A program made the position numbers and the translations under genes. A stretch of 64,000 nt of DNA from Roseburia sp. AM59-24XD (lineage in GTDB: Bacteria; Bacillota; Clostridia; Lachnospirales; Lachnospiraceae): positions 1-64,000 of the forward strand of contig NZ_QUET01000016.1 in NCBI RefSeq assembly GCF_003478445.1. Reading direction: 5' to 3'. Below are positions 28,187 to 37,898 of the stretch, piece after piece (the first letter of the stretch is position 1; each line of letters starts with the position of its first letter). Under the pieces are notes generated by a model, which worked only from the letters and a program-made list of their open reading frames with translations, was not told the origin of the DNA and did not search any database.

Positions 28187-29017
28187 ATGAAGAAATCATC
28201 TGTAAAATATATTCTGTGTACCCTGCTTGTTGTGTGTCTGATCACCGCGGAAGGGATCGCACTCTACCGTCATCATCAGAAGGCTTCCCCGCAGACAGCC
28301 ACACCAGTCACGACCTCCGGTCCGGGCAGCCGGACAGATGCATCAGAGACTCCCCTTCCGGAAACAACACCGGATCCGGATTCACCGGAGGGGAAAATCT
28401 ACTATGCCTTTGAGCAGATCTTAAACGAACCGTCCTTTCAGGTGGATACCGACGCTACGATCAATCTGAAGGGCAGACTGATCAAGGGCAAACGTGTTCT
28501 CTCAGCGCACGCTCATGTGACCGGAGCCGATGACCGCGACAATCTGAAGCTTGATATGGCAACAAAAACAACCTCCCGCGGCAAAACAGAGAAAACACGT
28601 TCCACCTACCGTAACGGACTGTACTGCTCCGATAACGGCAAGGAGAAAACAAAAACCGAGCGTTCCCCGGAGGAGGTACTTTCCATGGTTACCTTTATCT
28701 CGGATATTATGCAGGATGCCTCCTCGCAGCTTGAAAATATGAAGATAACCACCGACGACAGCGATACGATTTATTCGTTTACACTGCCGGGCGAAACCGC
28801 GTCCTACTACTTCAGCCGGATCATCGAACAGGCTTCCATGAATACCGAGGAACTCAAAAATGTTACAGGCTCCGTGGACTCCCTGAAATTGAAATGCCGT
28901 CTGAACAAAAAAGGCGTTCTGACAGAACAATCTGCCAATGCTTCCGGGACGGTTTCCAAATCCATTTTTACCATTCCGGTCACACTGACAGAAACTACTT
29001 CTTTTATGATTCCATAA
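28187..29017 (+). CDS. Secreted or membrane-anchored protein of unknown function
   Basis: 276 aa. The N-terminus MKKSSVKYILCTLLVVCLI is a signal peptide or anchor, then a Thr/Pro-rich linker (about 30-65), then a domain of about 200 residues (YAFEQILNEPSFQVDTDATI ... SFMIP) predicted to be mostly beta with polar strands. The layout resembles LolA/LppX-type half-barrel lipoproteins of Firmicutes, but I cannot prove it. GGAGG lies 7 nt before ATG 28187, which decides this start over frame-open codons upstream. It is one of few plus-strand genes here and lies between nrdD and nrdG. Confidence 0.72.
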   Translation: MKKSSVKYILCTLLVVCLITAEGIALYRHHQKASPQTATPVTTSGPGSRTDASETPLPETTPDPDSPEGKIYYAFEQILNEPSFQVDTDATINLKGRLIKGKRVLSAHAHVTGADDRDNLKLDMATKTTSRGKTEKTRSTYRNGLYCSDNGKEKTKTERSPEEVLSMVTFISDIMQDASSQLENMKITTDDSDTIYSFTLPGETASYYFSRIIEQASMNTEELKNVTGSVDSLKLKCRLNKKGVLTEQSANASGTVSKSIFTIPVTLTETTSFMIP

Positions 29018-29101
29018 CTATGATTCCGCAGAACGTTGCTGCGGGTGCAGGTCATTTGCTCCCTTTCCCTCACGGACACCGCGGATTACTCCCACCTGCT
29101 T

Positions 29102-31226
29102 TTACAGGTGAAGCGTTCTTGCGTTGATTTCCTTTGTCTTTCCGACATTCCAGAAATTCTCTCCAAGATATCCACAGGTACGTCTTGTAACGTTCATTTT
29201 ATTCTTGTCCTTATTATGACACTGCGGACACTCCCACTCCAGATCATCGTTGATAATGATCTCTCCATCATATCCACAGACATGGCAGTAATCCGACTTT
29301 GTGTTAAACTCCGCATACTGGATATTATCATAGATAAACCGTACCACATCCTCGAGCGCTTCCAGATTATGGCGCATATTCGGAATCTCCACATAAGAGA
29401 TCGCACCGCCGGAAGATATCTTCTGGAACTGGCTTTCAAAGCGGAACTTCTCGAATGCATCGATCTTCTCTCTGACATCCACATGATAAGAATTGGTGTA
29501 ATAGCCCTTGTCGGTTACATCCGGAATCTCACCGAAGCGTTTCTTGTCAATCTCTGCAAAGCGATAACACAGACTCTCTGCCGGTGTTCCGTACAGTCCA
29601 AATCCAAGACCCGTCTCAAGCTTCCAGGTATCACATGCCAGACGAAGACGCTTCATCAGACGCAGTGCAAAATTCGTTCCCTTCGGGTCGGTATGGCTGA
29701 CACCTGTCATAAGCTTTGTTACCTCGTACAATCCGATATATCCCAGAGAAATTGTGGAATAACCGTCATGCAGAAGCTTGTCGATCGGCTCCCCCTTCTT
29801 AAGGCGGGCGATCGCACCATACTGCCAGTGGATCGGGCTTACATTAGAAAGCGTTCCTTCCAGTGCATGATGACGACACATCAGAGCCTCGAAGCACAGT
29901 GCCAGACGTTCCTCTAACAGCGCCCAGAACTTCTCCTCATTTCCCTCTGCCAGAATACCGATCTGTGGCAGATTCAGGCTGACAACGCCTGATTGAAGCG
30001 TCCCTCAAACTTATAATTACCATTCTCATCCTTCCATGGTGTTAAAAAGCTCCGACAGCCATACAGGAGAATACATTTCCCTCATAGTTTTCACGCATCA
30101 TCTTGGCAGAAACATAATCCGGATACATTCTCTTGGCACTGCACTTTACCGCAAGCCTGGTGAGGTAATCATACTTTCCGCCCTTTAAGCAATTATGCTC
30201 ATCCAACACATAGATCAGCTTCGGGAATGCCGGTGTCACATAGACACCCTTCTCATTCTTAATGCCTTCGATACGCTGCTTTAAGATCTCCTCTATGATC
30301 ATCGCATTCTCTTCGATATATGGATCATCCTTATCCAGATTCAGGAACAATGTGACAAACGGAGACTGTCCGTTTGTTGTCATCAGAGTGTTGATCTGGT
30401 ACTGGATCGTCTGCACGCCGGAACGAAGCTCATCACGGAGCCGGTCATCAATAAAACGCTCTCTGACTTCATCGGAAATAATATCTCCGTACTTTTCTTT
30501 GTAGTGGCGCTCATATTTATCTCTGGTCTTACGCAGATACCTGCCTAAGTGGCGGATGTCAACAGACTGACCGCCGTACTGGCTACTGGCAACCGCGGAA
30601 ATGATCTGTGTCATAACAGTACATGCAACCTGGAAGCTCTTCGGGCTCTCGATCAGCTTTCCGTTCATGACCGTTCCATTCTCAAGCATATCACCGATAT
30701 TGATCAGACAGCAGTTAAAAATGCTCTGCAAATAATAATCCATATCATGGAAATGGATCACACCATCCTCATGCGCCTTAATGATCTTCTCCGGCAGGAG
30801 GACACGCTTGGTCAGATCCTTTGACACCTCACCGGCGATCAGGTCTCGCTGCGTAGACGCAATATATGCATTCTTGTTGGAGTTCTCCTCCATAACATCC
30901 TTATTGCTGTTCTTGATCAGGCTCATGATGGAATCGTCTGTGGTGTTGGCACGGCGAACCATTTCTCTGGTGTAGCGGTATATAATGTACTTTTTGGCAA
31001 GCTCATACTTACGCTCTGCCATAAGCTTCTGTTCGATCATATCCTGGATATCCTCCACCATAAGGTTATCCTTTCTTTTATTTTCAATACTGGCAACAAT
31101 GGCATCGATCGTCTCCTCAGAAACCTGCTCATAGCGGTCTACCTCCACGTTTGCCTTCTGAATAGCGATCACGATCTTATTTCTGTCATAGTCAACAACT
31201 CTTCCGTCCCTTTTTGTTACTTTCAT
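29102..31226 (-). CDS. nrdD: Anaerobic ribonucleoside-triphosphate reductase (frame broken twice)
   Basis: The N-terminus (MKVTKRDGRVVDYDRNKIVI...) is an ATP-cone. The middle carries the NrdD catalytic core (FHDMDYYLQSIFNCCLIN, PKLIYVLDEHN). The C-terminus has the zinc site CHVCG ... CPQC and the glycyl-radical motif RRTCGYLGENFWN. Two single-base losses interrupt it: near 30059 TATGGGCTGT reads TATGGCTGT, and near 29988 CAGGGCG reads CAGGCG. Restoring both gives a continuous protein of about 708 aa. It reduces ribonucleotides in the absence of oxygen and is the only such enzyme in the window. A double NrdR box lies upstream. Confidence 0.93.
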
Positions 31227-31291
31227 TGTCCCAAAACACCTCTTCTTTCTTCATTTTGTTCACCCCTGCCTGCGAGCTCCATACTCCTTCC

Positions 31292-31360
31292 TTTGCCCTC
31301 CAAGAATTGCTTCGCAATTCTCGTTGGCATCCCACCACGTTACGAGCATTTTCCTATATA
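31292..31360. repeat. Dispersed repeat copy in the nrdD leader
   Basis: About 66 bp matching bases 40-105 of the window with around five mismatches, including the small hairpin GAATTGC/GCAATTC and the segment GAGCATTTTCCTATA. It lies between the nrdD promoter and the nrdD start, so it would be transcribed in the 5' leader. Confidence 0.85.
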
Positions 31361-31418
31361 TTGAAAACAGTCCATTTCATCGTACCGAACGGACTTTTCG
31401 CAAGCGCGTCTATAGTCG

Positions 31419-31447
31419 ATTATAGCAAACCCGTCGCCAAAAGTCCA
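31419..31447 (-). promoter_or_regulatory. Promoter of nrdD with extended -10
   Basis: Minus-strand TGGACT (31447-31442), 17 bp, TATAAT (31424-31419), with TG one base before the -10 (TGCTATAAT), an extended -10. The leader to the ATG is about 190 nt. Confidence 0.8.
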
Positions 31448-31492
31448 CAAGATATTGTATGTGTTTTTAAATATTTTTACCATATATAGTAG
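31445..31492 (-). promoter_or_regulatory. Double NrdR-box operator of nrdD
   Basis: Two 16-bp boxes on the minus strand: CTACTATATATGGTAA (31492-31477) and ATACAATATCTTGTGG (31460-31445). Against the NrdR consensus ACACWATATATWGTGT they match 11 and 13 of 16. They are 32 bp apart start to start, the usual helical phasing for NrdR. The proximal box overlaps the -35, so binding should repress. Confidence 0.78.
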
Positions 31493-31567
31493 AAATGCCG
31501 ATTTCACTAAGTCCTACGCGTGTAGACCGGAAATAAGCAGTCATTTTGTTGTTCAACTTCGTTTCCA

Positions 31568-31610
31568 CAAAAAAGGATGCCGCACCTGATCGCTCAGATA
31601 CGGCATCCCG
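31568..31610 (-). terminator. Terminator of the 859-aa secreted LRR protein gene
   Basis: Minus-strand stem GGATGCCG / CGGCATCC around a loop of about 18 nt, followed by TTTTTTGTGG. It ends the transcript 30-70 bp after the stop at 31639. Confidence 0.82.
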
Positions 31611-31638
31611 TTATTTCAGAAAATCTACCTTCCGGTAA

Positions 31639-34218
31639 TTATTTTACCTTCTTGTATACCTTCTTAATTTTCTTCTTGTTTGCTTTCTTGCTCTTACCTG
31701 TAACCTTAATTTTCTTCTTGCACTTCTTGAATGCAGTCTTGCTTACAGATTTCAGCTTTGCATTGCACTTGATGGTTGTAAGCTTCTTACATCCCATAAA
31801 TGCCTTAGCAGGAATCTTCTTCATCTTCTTGTTAAGTTCTACGGTCTTGAGCTTCTTGCAGTTCATGAATACCTTAGAAGGAAGTGCCTTAACGTTTGTA
31901 GCCTTCTTAAAGCTGAACTTCTTAAGCTTAGCAGAGTTCTTGAAAGCACCGGACTTAACAGATGTGATCTTGTAAGTCATAACAGAAGCTGCGGTTGCAA
32001 TTGCAGCCTTGCTTGTAACCTTAGCGGTTGCGCCAAGAGAAAGACTTGCTTTCTTCTTACCCTTCTTAGAAAGACCAACAACCTGAACAGTTCCCTTGGA
32101 AACCTTGTTGTCGCCGGAAAGAACAACTGCCTTTGTAACCTTATACTTGAAGTTACCCTGTGTGAAGGTCTTACCCTTCTTAACACCGATCGTCTTACTG
32201 TTGAAGTCAACACCGTTTACAGTGTACTCAATCTCGATAGAATTGGTTGGGAACGTCTTTAACTCGCTTCCTGATGGATATGCAGCATCCTTTGTTCCAT
32301 CAGATGGAGCATAAGCATCTGCCAGCATGAACTGATAGTACTTGGAAGCATCGCCTTTGTTAGGAACAACCTTGTACTCCTTGATTACCTTGCCATCGAT
32401 CTTAAGAACAGCGTCCTTAACGGATACACCCTTCATAGAAAGAGGAATATCGGTAGAAAGATATAACATGTTAAACTTCGTTGATGCAGAAGAAACCTTC
32501 TTCACATCGAGTCCGGTGATTGCAACTTTGTACTTCACACCGTTCTTCTCCATTGTAGCATCAGTGATAGATGTTACATTGATTGGATTGGTCTTGCCCT
32601 CATGGCTCCATGCTACCTGCTTGGTGTAATCATAATCCTTACACTTCAGACCTGTATCTGCATGCCATACATCACGGAAAAGCCAGTCATCTGTCTGGAA
32701 TCCAAGATATGCCTTGTAAGTGCTTGAAGGAACAACTGCTACAGGAGTAGCTGTCTTTGCAGGAGCCGGAGCTTCTGCTACAACGTAGAACTTGAATGTA
32801 ATCTTGTCACCCTTCTTTACAGGGATCTCATCCTTAATTGTATTAGCTGTTTCCTTCTCGACATCTGTTGCCCACTCGTTATTAACGGTAAGTCTTACAT
32901 TGCCCTTTGCATCCTGCATAAGCTGTGATGTCCAAGAATATTCCTTAGCGGAAGCACCCTCACCAACGACAACCTTTGTTGCTTTGAGGTTGAAGTCCTT
33001 AGGCATAACACCTGTGCTTCCGTTGATGATGATAGGGAACCAGATCGCACCACTCTTGGTGATATCCGGCATATCACTTCTTGCTGTAACAGACAGTGCA
33101 TACTCACCAGTCTTGGAGATGGTTGCACAAGAGCTGTCAGAAACAATGTAGTCCATTGTATTAGCATCGAAAAGAGCCTTACCGTCAGCACTCTTAGCTG
33201 CGGTAACCTTTGCCTTCATTGCCTCTGAACCAAATACAGCAGACTGGATCACCTTCTTGCCTGTAGTATCTGTAGGATCAATTCTGACATCAGGACCTGC
33301 AGAAGGTGTCAGTGCCTCAACTACGTTTGCGCTGAGTGCCATATCAAATGATGTGCTCAGTGGAACCTCAGGAGGTGCTGTCACTTCCGGAGCCTGTGTA
33401 GGAACAGGGGTAGCTGTTGGTGCAGCCGGAACATATGTCCAGTCAACACCCTGAATCTTGAAGGTAACCTCGATATCGAACTTACCGGTTGGAGCTGCAA
33501 GCTCAGTGTTCGGAGCGTTGTCCTTGATTGCCTGATACAGAGGATCCGGAGATGTCTTATCGTCCGGAGCATATCCGTTAGCGATCATGAACTTGTAGTT
33601 AGCGCCCTTCTTAAGATCGCCCTTTGCAGGAAGATCAACGTTTGTTGCGATCTCCTTGCCGTTTACCTTGATAGAAGATGCCTTCGCTGTAACTGCGCTG
33701 TTGACATCATCCTTTACGATGTTGGTAGCAATGTCAAGCATGTAGAAATTGCCGTCCTTGTCCTTACCAAGATCGAGATCCTTGATGGATACAGTGTACT
33801 CGCCATCTGCAGACATTACTGCATCAGATACGGTTGCACCCTCAACGAGCTCAGCCTTCTCAGCGGTAGACTCATCCAGAGTACCCTTCTTGTCACCCTT
33901 TGTGTACAGGGAAGGACCGTTACCGTTCTTGTAGATGTTCACACCATTGTAAGGCTGAACCTCCTTGCCGTTTGCCTGTAACCACTCATTGTACTTCGCA
34001 TCAGCCTCAACCTGCTCGTAGCCGTCACGATAGTCATATGAGTTTGTCTGGAAACCAACCATAGCACCATATGTAACTACTGTTGCTGCAGGAGTGTTTC
34101 CAGTACCTGCTGCCCCATCTGCTGCACTTGCAGGAGCGATGTCAAGCCCGGAACCGAGCGAAACCATCATTGCTGCTGAAAGCACGAATGATAAGGCTTT
34201 CTTGAAACCTTTTCTCAT
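31639..34218 (-). CDS. Large secreted protein with duplicated beta-domain and C-terminal LRR/Lys-rich module
   Basis: 859 aa. Signal peptide with cleavage near APASA-ADG (residue ~34). Two related domains follow: one beginning YGAMVGFQTNSYDYRDGY (about 50-260) and one beginning YKAYLGFQTDDWLFRDVW (about 500-700), both with a Lys-rich strand pattern and the phrase Y-FMLADAYAP or Y-FMIANGYAP; a third, less similar domain lies between them. A Pro/Thr linker (APTATPVPTQAP) is near 265. The C-terminal 150 residues are BspA-type LRRs (SGAFKNSAKLKKF, VFMNCKKLKTVEL, AFMGCKKLTTI) ending in a very Lys-rich tail. RBS AAAGGAGG. No LPXTG. Function unknown; surface or secreted location is likely. Confidence 0.8.
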   Translation of the reverse strand: MRKGFKKALSFVLSAAMMVSLGSGLDIAPASAADGAAGTGNTPAATVVTYGAMVGFQTNSYDYRDGYEQVEADAKYNEWLQANGKEVQPYNGVNIYKNGNGPSLYTKGDKKGTLDESTAEKAELVEGATVSDAVMSADGEYTVSIKDLDLGKDKDGNFYMLDIATNIVKDDVNSAVTAKASSIKVNGKEIATNVDLPAKGDLKKGANYKFMIANGYAPDDKTSPDPLYQAIKDNAPNTELAAPTGKFDIEVTFKIQGVDWTYVPAAPTATPVPTQAPEVTAPPEVPLSTSFDMALSANVVEALTPSAGPDVRIDPTDTTGKKVIQSAVFGSEAMKAKVTAAKSADGKALFDANTMDYIVSDSSCATISKTGEYALSVTARSDMPDITKSGAIWFPIIINGSTGVMPKDFNLKATKVVVGEGASAKEYSWTSQLMQDAKGNVRLTVNNEWATDVEKETANTIKDEIPVKKGDKITFKFYVVAEAPAPAKTATPVAVVPSSTYKAYLGFQTDDWLFRDVWHADTGLKCKDYDYTKQVAWSHEGKTNPINVTSITDATMEKNGVKYKVAITGLDVKKVSSASTKFNMLYLSTDIPLSMKGVSVKDAVLKIDGKVIKEYKVVPNKGDASKYYQFMLADAYAPSDGTKDAAYPSGSELKTFPTNSIEIEYTVNGVDFNSKTIGVKKGKTFTQGNFKYKVTKAVVLSGDNKVSKGTVQVVGLSKKGKKKASLSLGATAKVTSKAAIATAASVMTYKITSVKSGAFKNSAKLKKFSFKKATNVKALPSKVFMNCKKLKTVELNKKMKKIPAKAFMGCKKLTTIKCNAKLKSVSKTAFKKCKKKIKVTGKSKKANKKKIKKVYKKVK

Positions 34219-34294
34219 GGTAATACCTCCTTTTGCTGCAATTTCGGACGGTCATGAGAAGAAACCTGTCCATACGCAGCGTATTATAAGCTAT

Positions 34295-34323
34295 ATTATA
34301 GCAAAACAATGGTCATTTGGCTA
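34295..34323 (-). promoter_or_regulatory. Promoter of the 859-aa secreted protein gene
   Basis: Minus-strand extended -10 TGCTATAAT (TATAAT at 34300-34295) with a weak -35 TAGCCA 17 bp upstream. Located about 80 bp before the start codon. Confidence 0.55.
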
Positions 34324-34424
34324 TAACAAACCTCTCATTTTTTATAATAATTTTTCCACATAAAATACACAAATTATTTGCTCTTTCCTGTGTTTAGGCT
34401 CCTCTGTATTTCAAGGATTCATTA

Positions 34425-34453
34425 TTGACATAATACCCGTTTTTCTCTACAAT
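34425..34453 (+). promoter_or_regulatory. Promoter of the sigma-like gene and mutY
   Basis: TTGACA (34425-34430), 17 bp, TACAAT (34448-34453), 60 bp upstream of the start. Near-consensus. Confidence 0.83.
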
Positions 34454-34514
34454 CGGAGAAAGGATAAAACTCTACAGAATAAGGCAGAAAACTGCCATGA
34501 AAGGTTGTATGAAT

Positions 34515-35378
34515 ATGGATCAGAATAAAATATTGGAATGTATGGAAGAGATCAAGGCGATCGCACAGTCACAACAGAACCGGATGACAAAGGAGGAGGT
34601 TCACCGCTATCTTTCCGATATGGAATTAAAGGAAGAACAGTTTGATGCTGTCTATCAGTATCTGGTCACCAACGGCATCACGATCACCGGCTTTCACCCT
34701 TCCCGGACAGAAGGTCCCGTGCTTTCTTCCACCGAGACAATGTACTCCGGCGAGCCGGAAGTTTCCACGGAGACAGACGGCAGCCAGCTGCAGGAAAACG
34801 CAGATGCTCCGCGCCGCATCTCCAAGGCAGAGCGCAATCTCGAACTTTACCGCAGAGAGGTTTCCGCACTCACTGCGCATAGCGGTGCCGAGCTTTCTGC
34901 TCTCTGGGACTGCTTTCTCTCCGGCGATACCTCAGCAAAGGACGCCCTTGTCCACGAACAGCTCGACAAGGTATTCCGCATTGCCAAAACTTATGAAAAG
35001 CGCGGCATTGCACTGGATGAGATGATCGCCGAGGGCAACATCGGTATCCTGATGGGACTGGAGCGTATTGGAAAGACTCCTTCTGACTTCCGTGTGGATC
35101 AGGCACCGGATCTGAAGCAGATCAATGCCGTGATCGAGGAAGAGATTCGTCTTGCCATCGAAAGCATGATTGATTCCGTCACGATTGCAAAGGACTGGGA
35201 GCACACGGTTCTTGCCAAGACAAATTTATTGCATGAGGCAGCCAAATACCTCGCCGAGGAAAACGGTCGTGCTGCCACCCCATGGGAGCTGGCAGAATAT
35301 ACCAAGATCCCTCTGGCAGAGATTCATGATATCATGGGATTATCGGAGGATGCCAAGAACATCTCCAAGACAAAATAA
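34515..35378 (+). CDS. Sigma-70-like protein lacking region 4
   Basis: 287 aa. The N-terminal 45 residues (MTKEEVHRYLSDMELKEEQF) resemble sigma region 1.1, and ALVHEQLDKVFRIAKTYEKRGIALDEMIAEGNIGILMGLERI resembles the start of region 2. A segment near the C-terminus (LAEENGRAATPWELAEYTKIPLAEIHDIMGLSEDA) resembles region 3. No region 4 and no clear -10 recognition helix are present, and the protein stops right after region 3. It may bind core RNA polymerase without normal promoter recognition. Three in-frame ATGs occur at 34497, 34509 and 34515; AAAGG at 34500-34504 best fits 34515. mutY follows 23 bp downstream. Confidence 0.65.
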   Translation: MDQNKILECMEEIKAIAQSQQNRMTKEEVHRYLSDMELKEEQFDAVYQYLVTNGITITGFHPSRTEGPVLSSTETMYSGEPEVSTETDGSQLQENADAPRRISKAERNLELYRREVSALTAHSGAELSALWDCFLSGDTSAKDALVHEQLDKVFRIAKTYEKRGIALDEMIAEGNIGILMGLERIGKTPSDFRVDQAPDLKQINAVIEEEIRLAIESMIDSVTIAKDWEHTVLAKTNLLHEAAKYLAEENGRAATPWELAEYTKIPLAEIHDIMGLSEDAKNISKTK

Positions 35379-35401
35379 ATTCTGAAAGGTACGGTATTCC
35401 T

Positions 35402-36505
35402 ATGAATAAGAACATTTTCTCTCCTGAGACAATACTGCATAAAATCACCACTCCGCTTACGACCTGGTATCAGTTAAATGCCCGTTCACTTCCCTGGCGG
35501 ACTCCTGCCGGCAGCTCGTCCCGACCGGATCCCTATCATATATGGATCTCCGAGATCATGCTGCAGCAGACCCGAGTGGAGGCAGTAAAGGACTATTATA
35601 CACGCTTTTTAAAACGCCTGCCGGATGTTTCCTCTCTCGCAGGCGTTTCTCATGATGAGCTGATGAAGCTCTGGCAGGGGCTCGGCTATTACAGCCGCGC
35701 CAACAATCTGCAGCGTGCAGCGATACAGATCATGGAGGAATACGGCGGCAGCTTCCCGGAGCATTACGAGGAGATTCTGACGCTTCCGGGCATCGGAGAA
35801 TATACAGCCGGTGCGATCGCCTCAATCGCATTCGGCGAAGCCGTTCCTGCGATTGACGGCAATGTATACCGTATCTACACAAGACTTTGCGGGGATGATT
35901 CCGACATCACTAAAACACCGTTTAAGAAGAAACTGCGCTCTCTCCTTTCCAATGCCGTCCCGGTCACAGAACCGGGCAGCTATAATCAGGCATGGATGGA
36001 TCTTGGTGCCACTGTCTGCCTGCCAAACGGTGCTCCCCTGTGCAGCGAATGTCCTCTGAGGGAATTCTGCACTGCTTATAAGGAGGATTCCTGGTCACTC
36101 TACCCGGTGAAGCCGCCCAAAAAGGAACGAAAGATCGAAGATAAAACGATCATTCTTCTGGAATATCAGGGAACCTATCTGATTCAGAAAAGACCTCCGA
36201 AGGGACTCCTCGCCGGTCTGTGGGAATTTCCGTCCGAGGAGGGCTTTGTCTCACCGGAAAAACTGCAGGAGCTTCTTGCGCAGTGGGATACCGGTGCCGA
36301 CAGCATCGAGCTTCTCGGCAGGGGAAAGCATATCTTTTCTCATATCGAATGGCATATGATCGGCTACCTGATCCACTTAAACCGTCTCCCTTCTGTCCCG
36401 CCCGCCAATGAGGGCGTCTGGATCAGCACACAAAAAATGCAGAAGGAATATAGCATTCCCTCTGCATTCCGGGCTTATTATTCTAAGATCACTTCAATGA
36501 AGTAA
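35402..36505 (+). CDS. mutY: A/G-specific adenine glycosylase MutY
   Basis: 367 aa. The catalytic Glu is in SEIMLQQT, the helix-hairpin-helix is LPGIGEYTAGAIASIAF, and the catalytic Asp is in PAIDGNVYR. Four cysteines in CLPNGAPLCSECPLREFC form the [4Fe-4S] site. The C-terminal Nudix-like domain (about 235-360) recognises 8-oxoG. It removes adenine mispaired with 8-oxoguanine. Its last 17 bp overlap the end of the convergent DUF4340 gene. Confidence 0.95.
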   Translation: MNKNIFSPETILHKITTPLTTWYQLNARSLPWRTPAGSSSRPDPYHIWISEIMLQQTRVEAVKDYYTRFLKRLPDVSSLAGVSHDELMKLWQGLGYYSRANNLQRAAIQIMEEYGGSFPEHYEEILTLPGIGEYTAGAIASIAFGEAVPAIDGNVYRIYTRLCGDDSDITKTPFKKKLRSLLSNAVPVTEPGSYNQAWMDLGATVCLPNGAPLCSECPLREFCTAYKEDSWSLYPVKPPKKERKIEDKTIILLEYQGTYLIQKRPPKGLLAGLWEFPSEEGFVSPEKLQELLAQWDTGADSIELLGRGKHIFSHIEWHMIGYLIHLNRLPSVPPANEGVWISTQKMQKEYSIPSAFRAYYSKITSMK

Positions 36506-37895
36506 ACTGCTTTATCACCTTATCAACCGCACTCTTGTCTGCCGTGAACTGCATTACGCCGTTTACACTGACACGGTAGGAATTCTTTCCATCGTAAGGA
36601 AGAATGATCATCTTCGTTGTTTTCTTCTCCTCACGGAATGTAAATTCCGCCACCGGCTTGTTACTCTTCACGGTAACCTTCTTATCGATATTACCGCCCG
36701 GTGCAAGATAACTGATCACGCTGTATGCCGTGTTGAAGGTATCACTGTCAACCTTCTTGCCACCGCTTGTGATCGTATAGGTGTATTCTGTCTCTGATTT
36801 CTTTTTCTTCTTGGAGACATCAAAGGTGTATTTCTTTCCATTGTAAGATAACTCTACCTGATCAAGCTTCTCTTTATCTCCCACATACAGACGCTGATAT
36901 ACATAATCAAGTGCATTGATATTAACCAGCGTACTGACCGTGGAAGCATCCATCAGATAAATACCATCCTCCCCTTTGACCTTCACATAATAGCTGCTCT
37001 GATCCTTCGTTTCTTTACCAAAGTAAAGGGTCAGCTTCTTCTTGGCTGTCTGAAAGCTTAAGGTGTATGCCGGCGCATCAAGTCCGTATTTCTTCTCAAG
37101 TGCAGCGTCCTTTTTGTAGGTCACGCCGGAGCCCAGATCCAGATTGGTATAGCTGCCAAACAGATTCTGGAGCTGATCCTTGTCACCGGCTACCGGCTGG
37201 GTATACGGCTGTTTGATCGACCATCCGTAAATATCCTTATACGGAGAGTTCTTCTCGTCATACTCTGCTTCAAAGCTCTTGCCTGTGGCAGATTCCAGCT
37301 TCAGATAACGGATCTCGTCTGCCTGTACACTCGGAAGCTCAGGCACCTTCATCAGCTCTCCCAGACTGTAATTAAAGCTGTCATACAGAGATGTGGAGAT
37401 CAGATAAACCTTCTTCTCATCGCCGCCGCAGTATGCATATCTTCCGCCACCGGCTACGGATTCCATTCCCACATAGATCGTAGTATCCTTTCCATCGTTA
37501 TCCGTCACCGTCACCGTCAGATCCGGTTTGTCCAGATTATACTCTGTCAGATCCCCGCAGCTTGTAGTAACTGTCTGTGTGGCAGCAACCCCTGTTGTCT
37601 CGTCTACCATATCAACAATACGATCCTGATTCAACGGATAATTCTTATCAGAGGATAGCTTCCAGGTCTTACCGTCCTTATCAAAGGTTAAGGATGCCTT
37701 CTCTCCCTTAAAATCCACTTTACAGATATCATCGGAGGAAAGCTGAAACAGCCCCTCTGTCTTTTCCTCTTCCGCCTTCTCTGCTTTCTCCTTTGATGCC
37801 TGATAGCGGGTCAGCGCATAATATCCAACACCTGCGGCAATCAGAACCAAACAGAGTACCACAAGCGTCACTGTCTGTCTCTTTTTTTTGCTCAT
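36489..37895 (-). CDS. DUF4340 membrane-anchored protein, partner of a Gld-type ABC system
   Basis: 468 aa. One N-terminal membrane helix (residues 9-30), a short Glu/Lys stretch, then a long extracytoplasmic beta-rich region with the repeated DUF4340 pattern (DDICKVDFKGEKASLTFDKDGKTWKL near the start). It follows the GldG-like gene by 3 bp, so the two are translationally linked. The family pairs with GldG proteins in ABC exporters of unknown cargo. Its 3' end overlaps mutY by 17 bp on the opposite strand, so no classical terminator is visible. Confidence 0.85.
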   Translation of the reverse strand: MSKKKRQTVTLVVLCLVLIAAGVGYYALTRYQASKEKAEKAEEEKTEGLFQLSSDDICKVDFKGEKASLTFDKDGKTWKLSSDKNYPLNQDRIVDMVDETTGVAATQTVTTSCGDLTEYNLDKPDLTVTVTDNDGKDTTIYVGMESVAGGGRYAYCGGDEKKVYLISTSLYDSFNYSLGELMKVPELPSVQADEIRYLKLESATGKSFEAEYDEKNSPYKDIYGWSIKQPYTQPVAGDKDQLQNLFGSYTNLDLGSGVTYKKDAALEKKYGLDAPAYTLSFQTAKKKLTLYFGKETKDQSSYYVKVKGEDGIYLMDASTVSTLVNINALDYVYQRLYVGDKEKLDQVELSYNGKKYTFDVSKKKKKSETEYTYTITSGGKKVDSDTFNTAYSVISYLAPGGNIDKKVTVKSNKPVAEFTFREEKKTTKMIILPYDGKNSYRVSVNGVMQFTADKSAVDKVIKQFTSLK

Positions 37896-37898
37896 GCT

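Noticed and set aside
29018..29101. Bidirectional terminator between the 28187 gene and nrdD
   Set aside because: Only a short 6-bp palindrome (CACCTG/CAGGTG) with no clear T-run was seen; too weak to call.
24178..31226. Broken tpiA, pgk and nrdD as true pseudogenes
   Set aside because: Each needs only one (nrdD two) single-base change to be complete; all are essential or nearly so, and the pattern is the same at each site.
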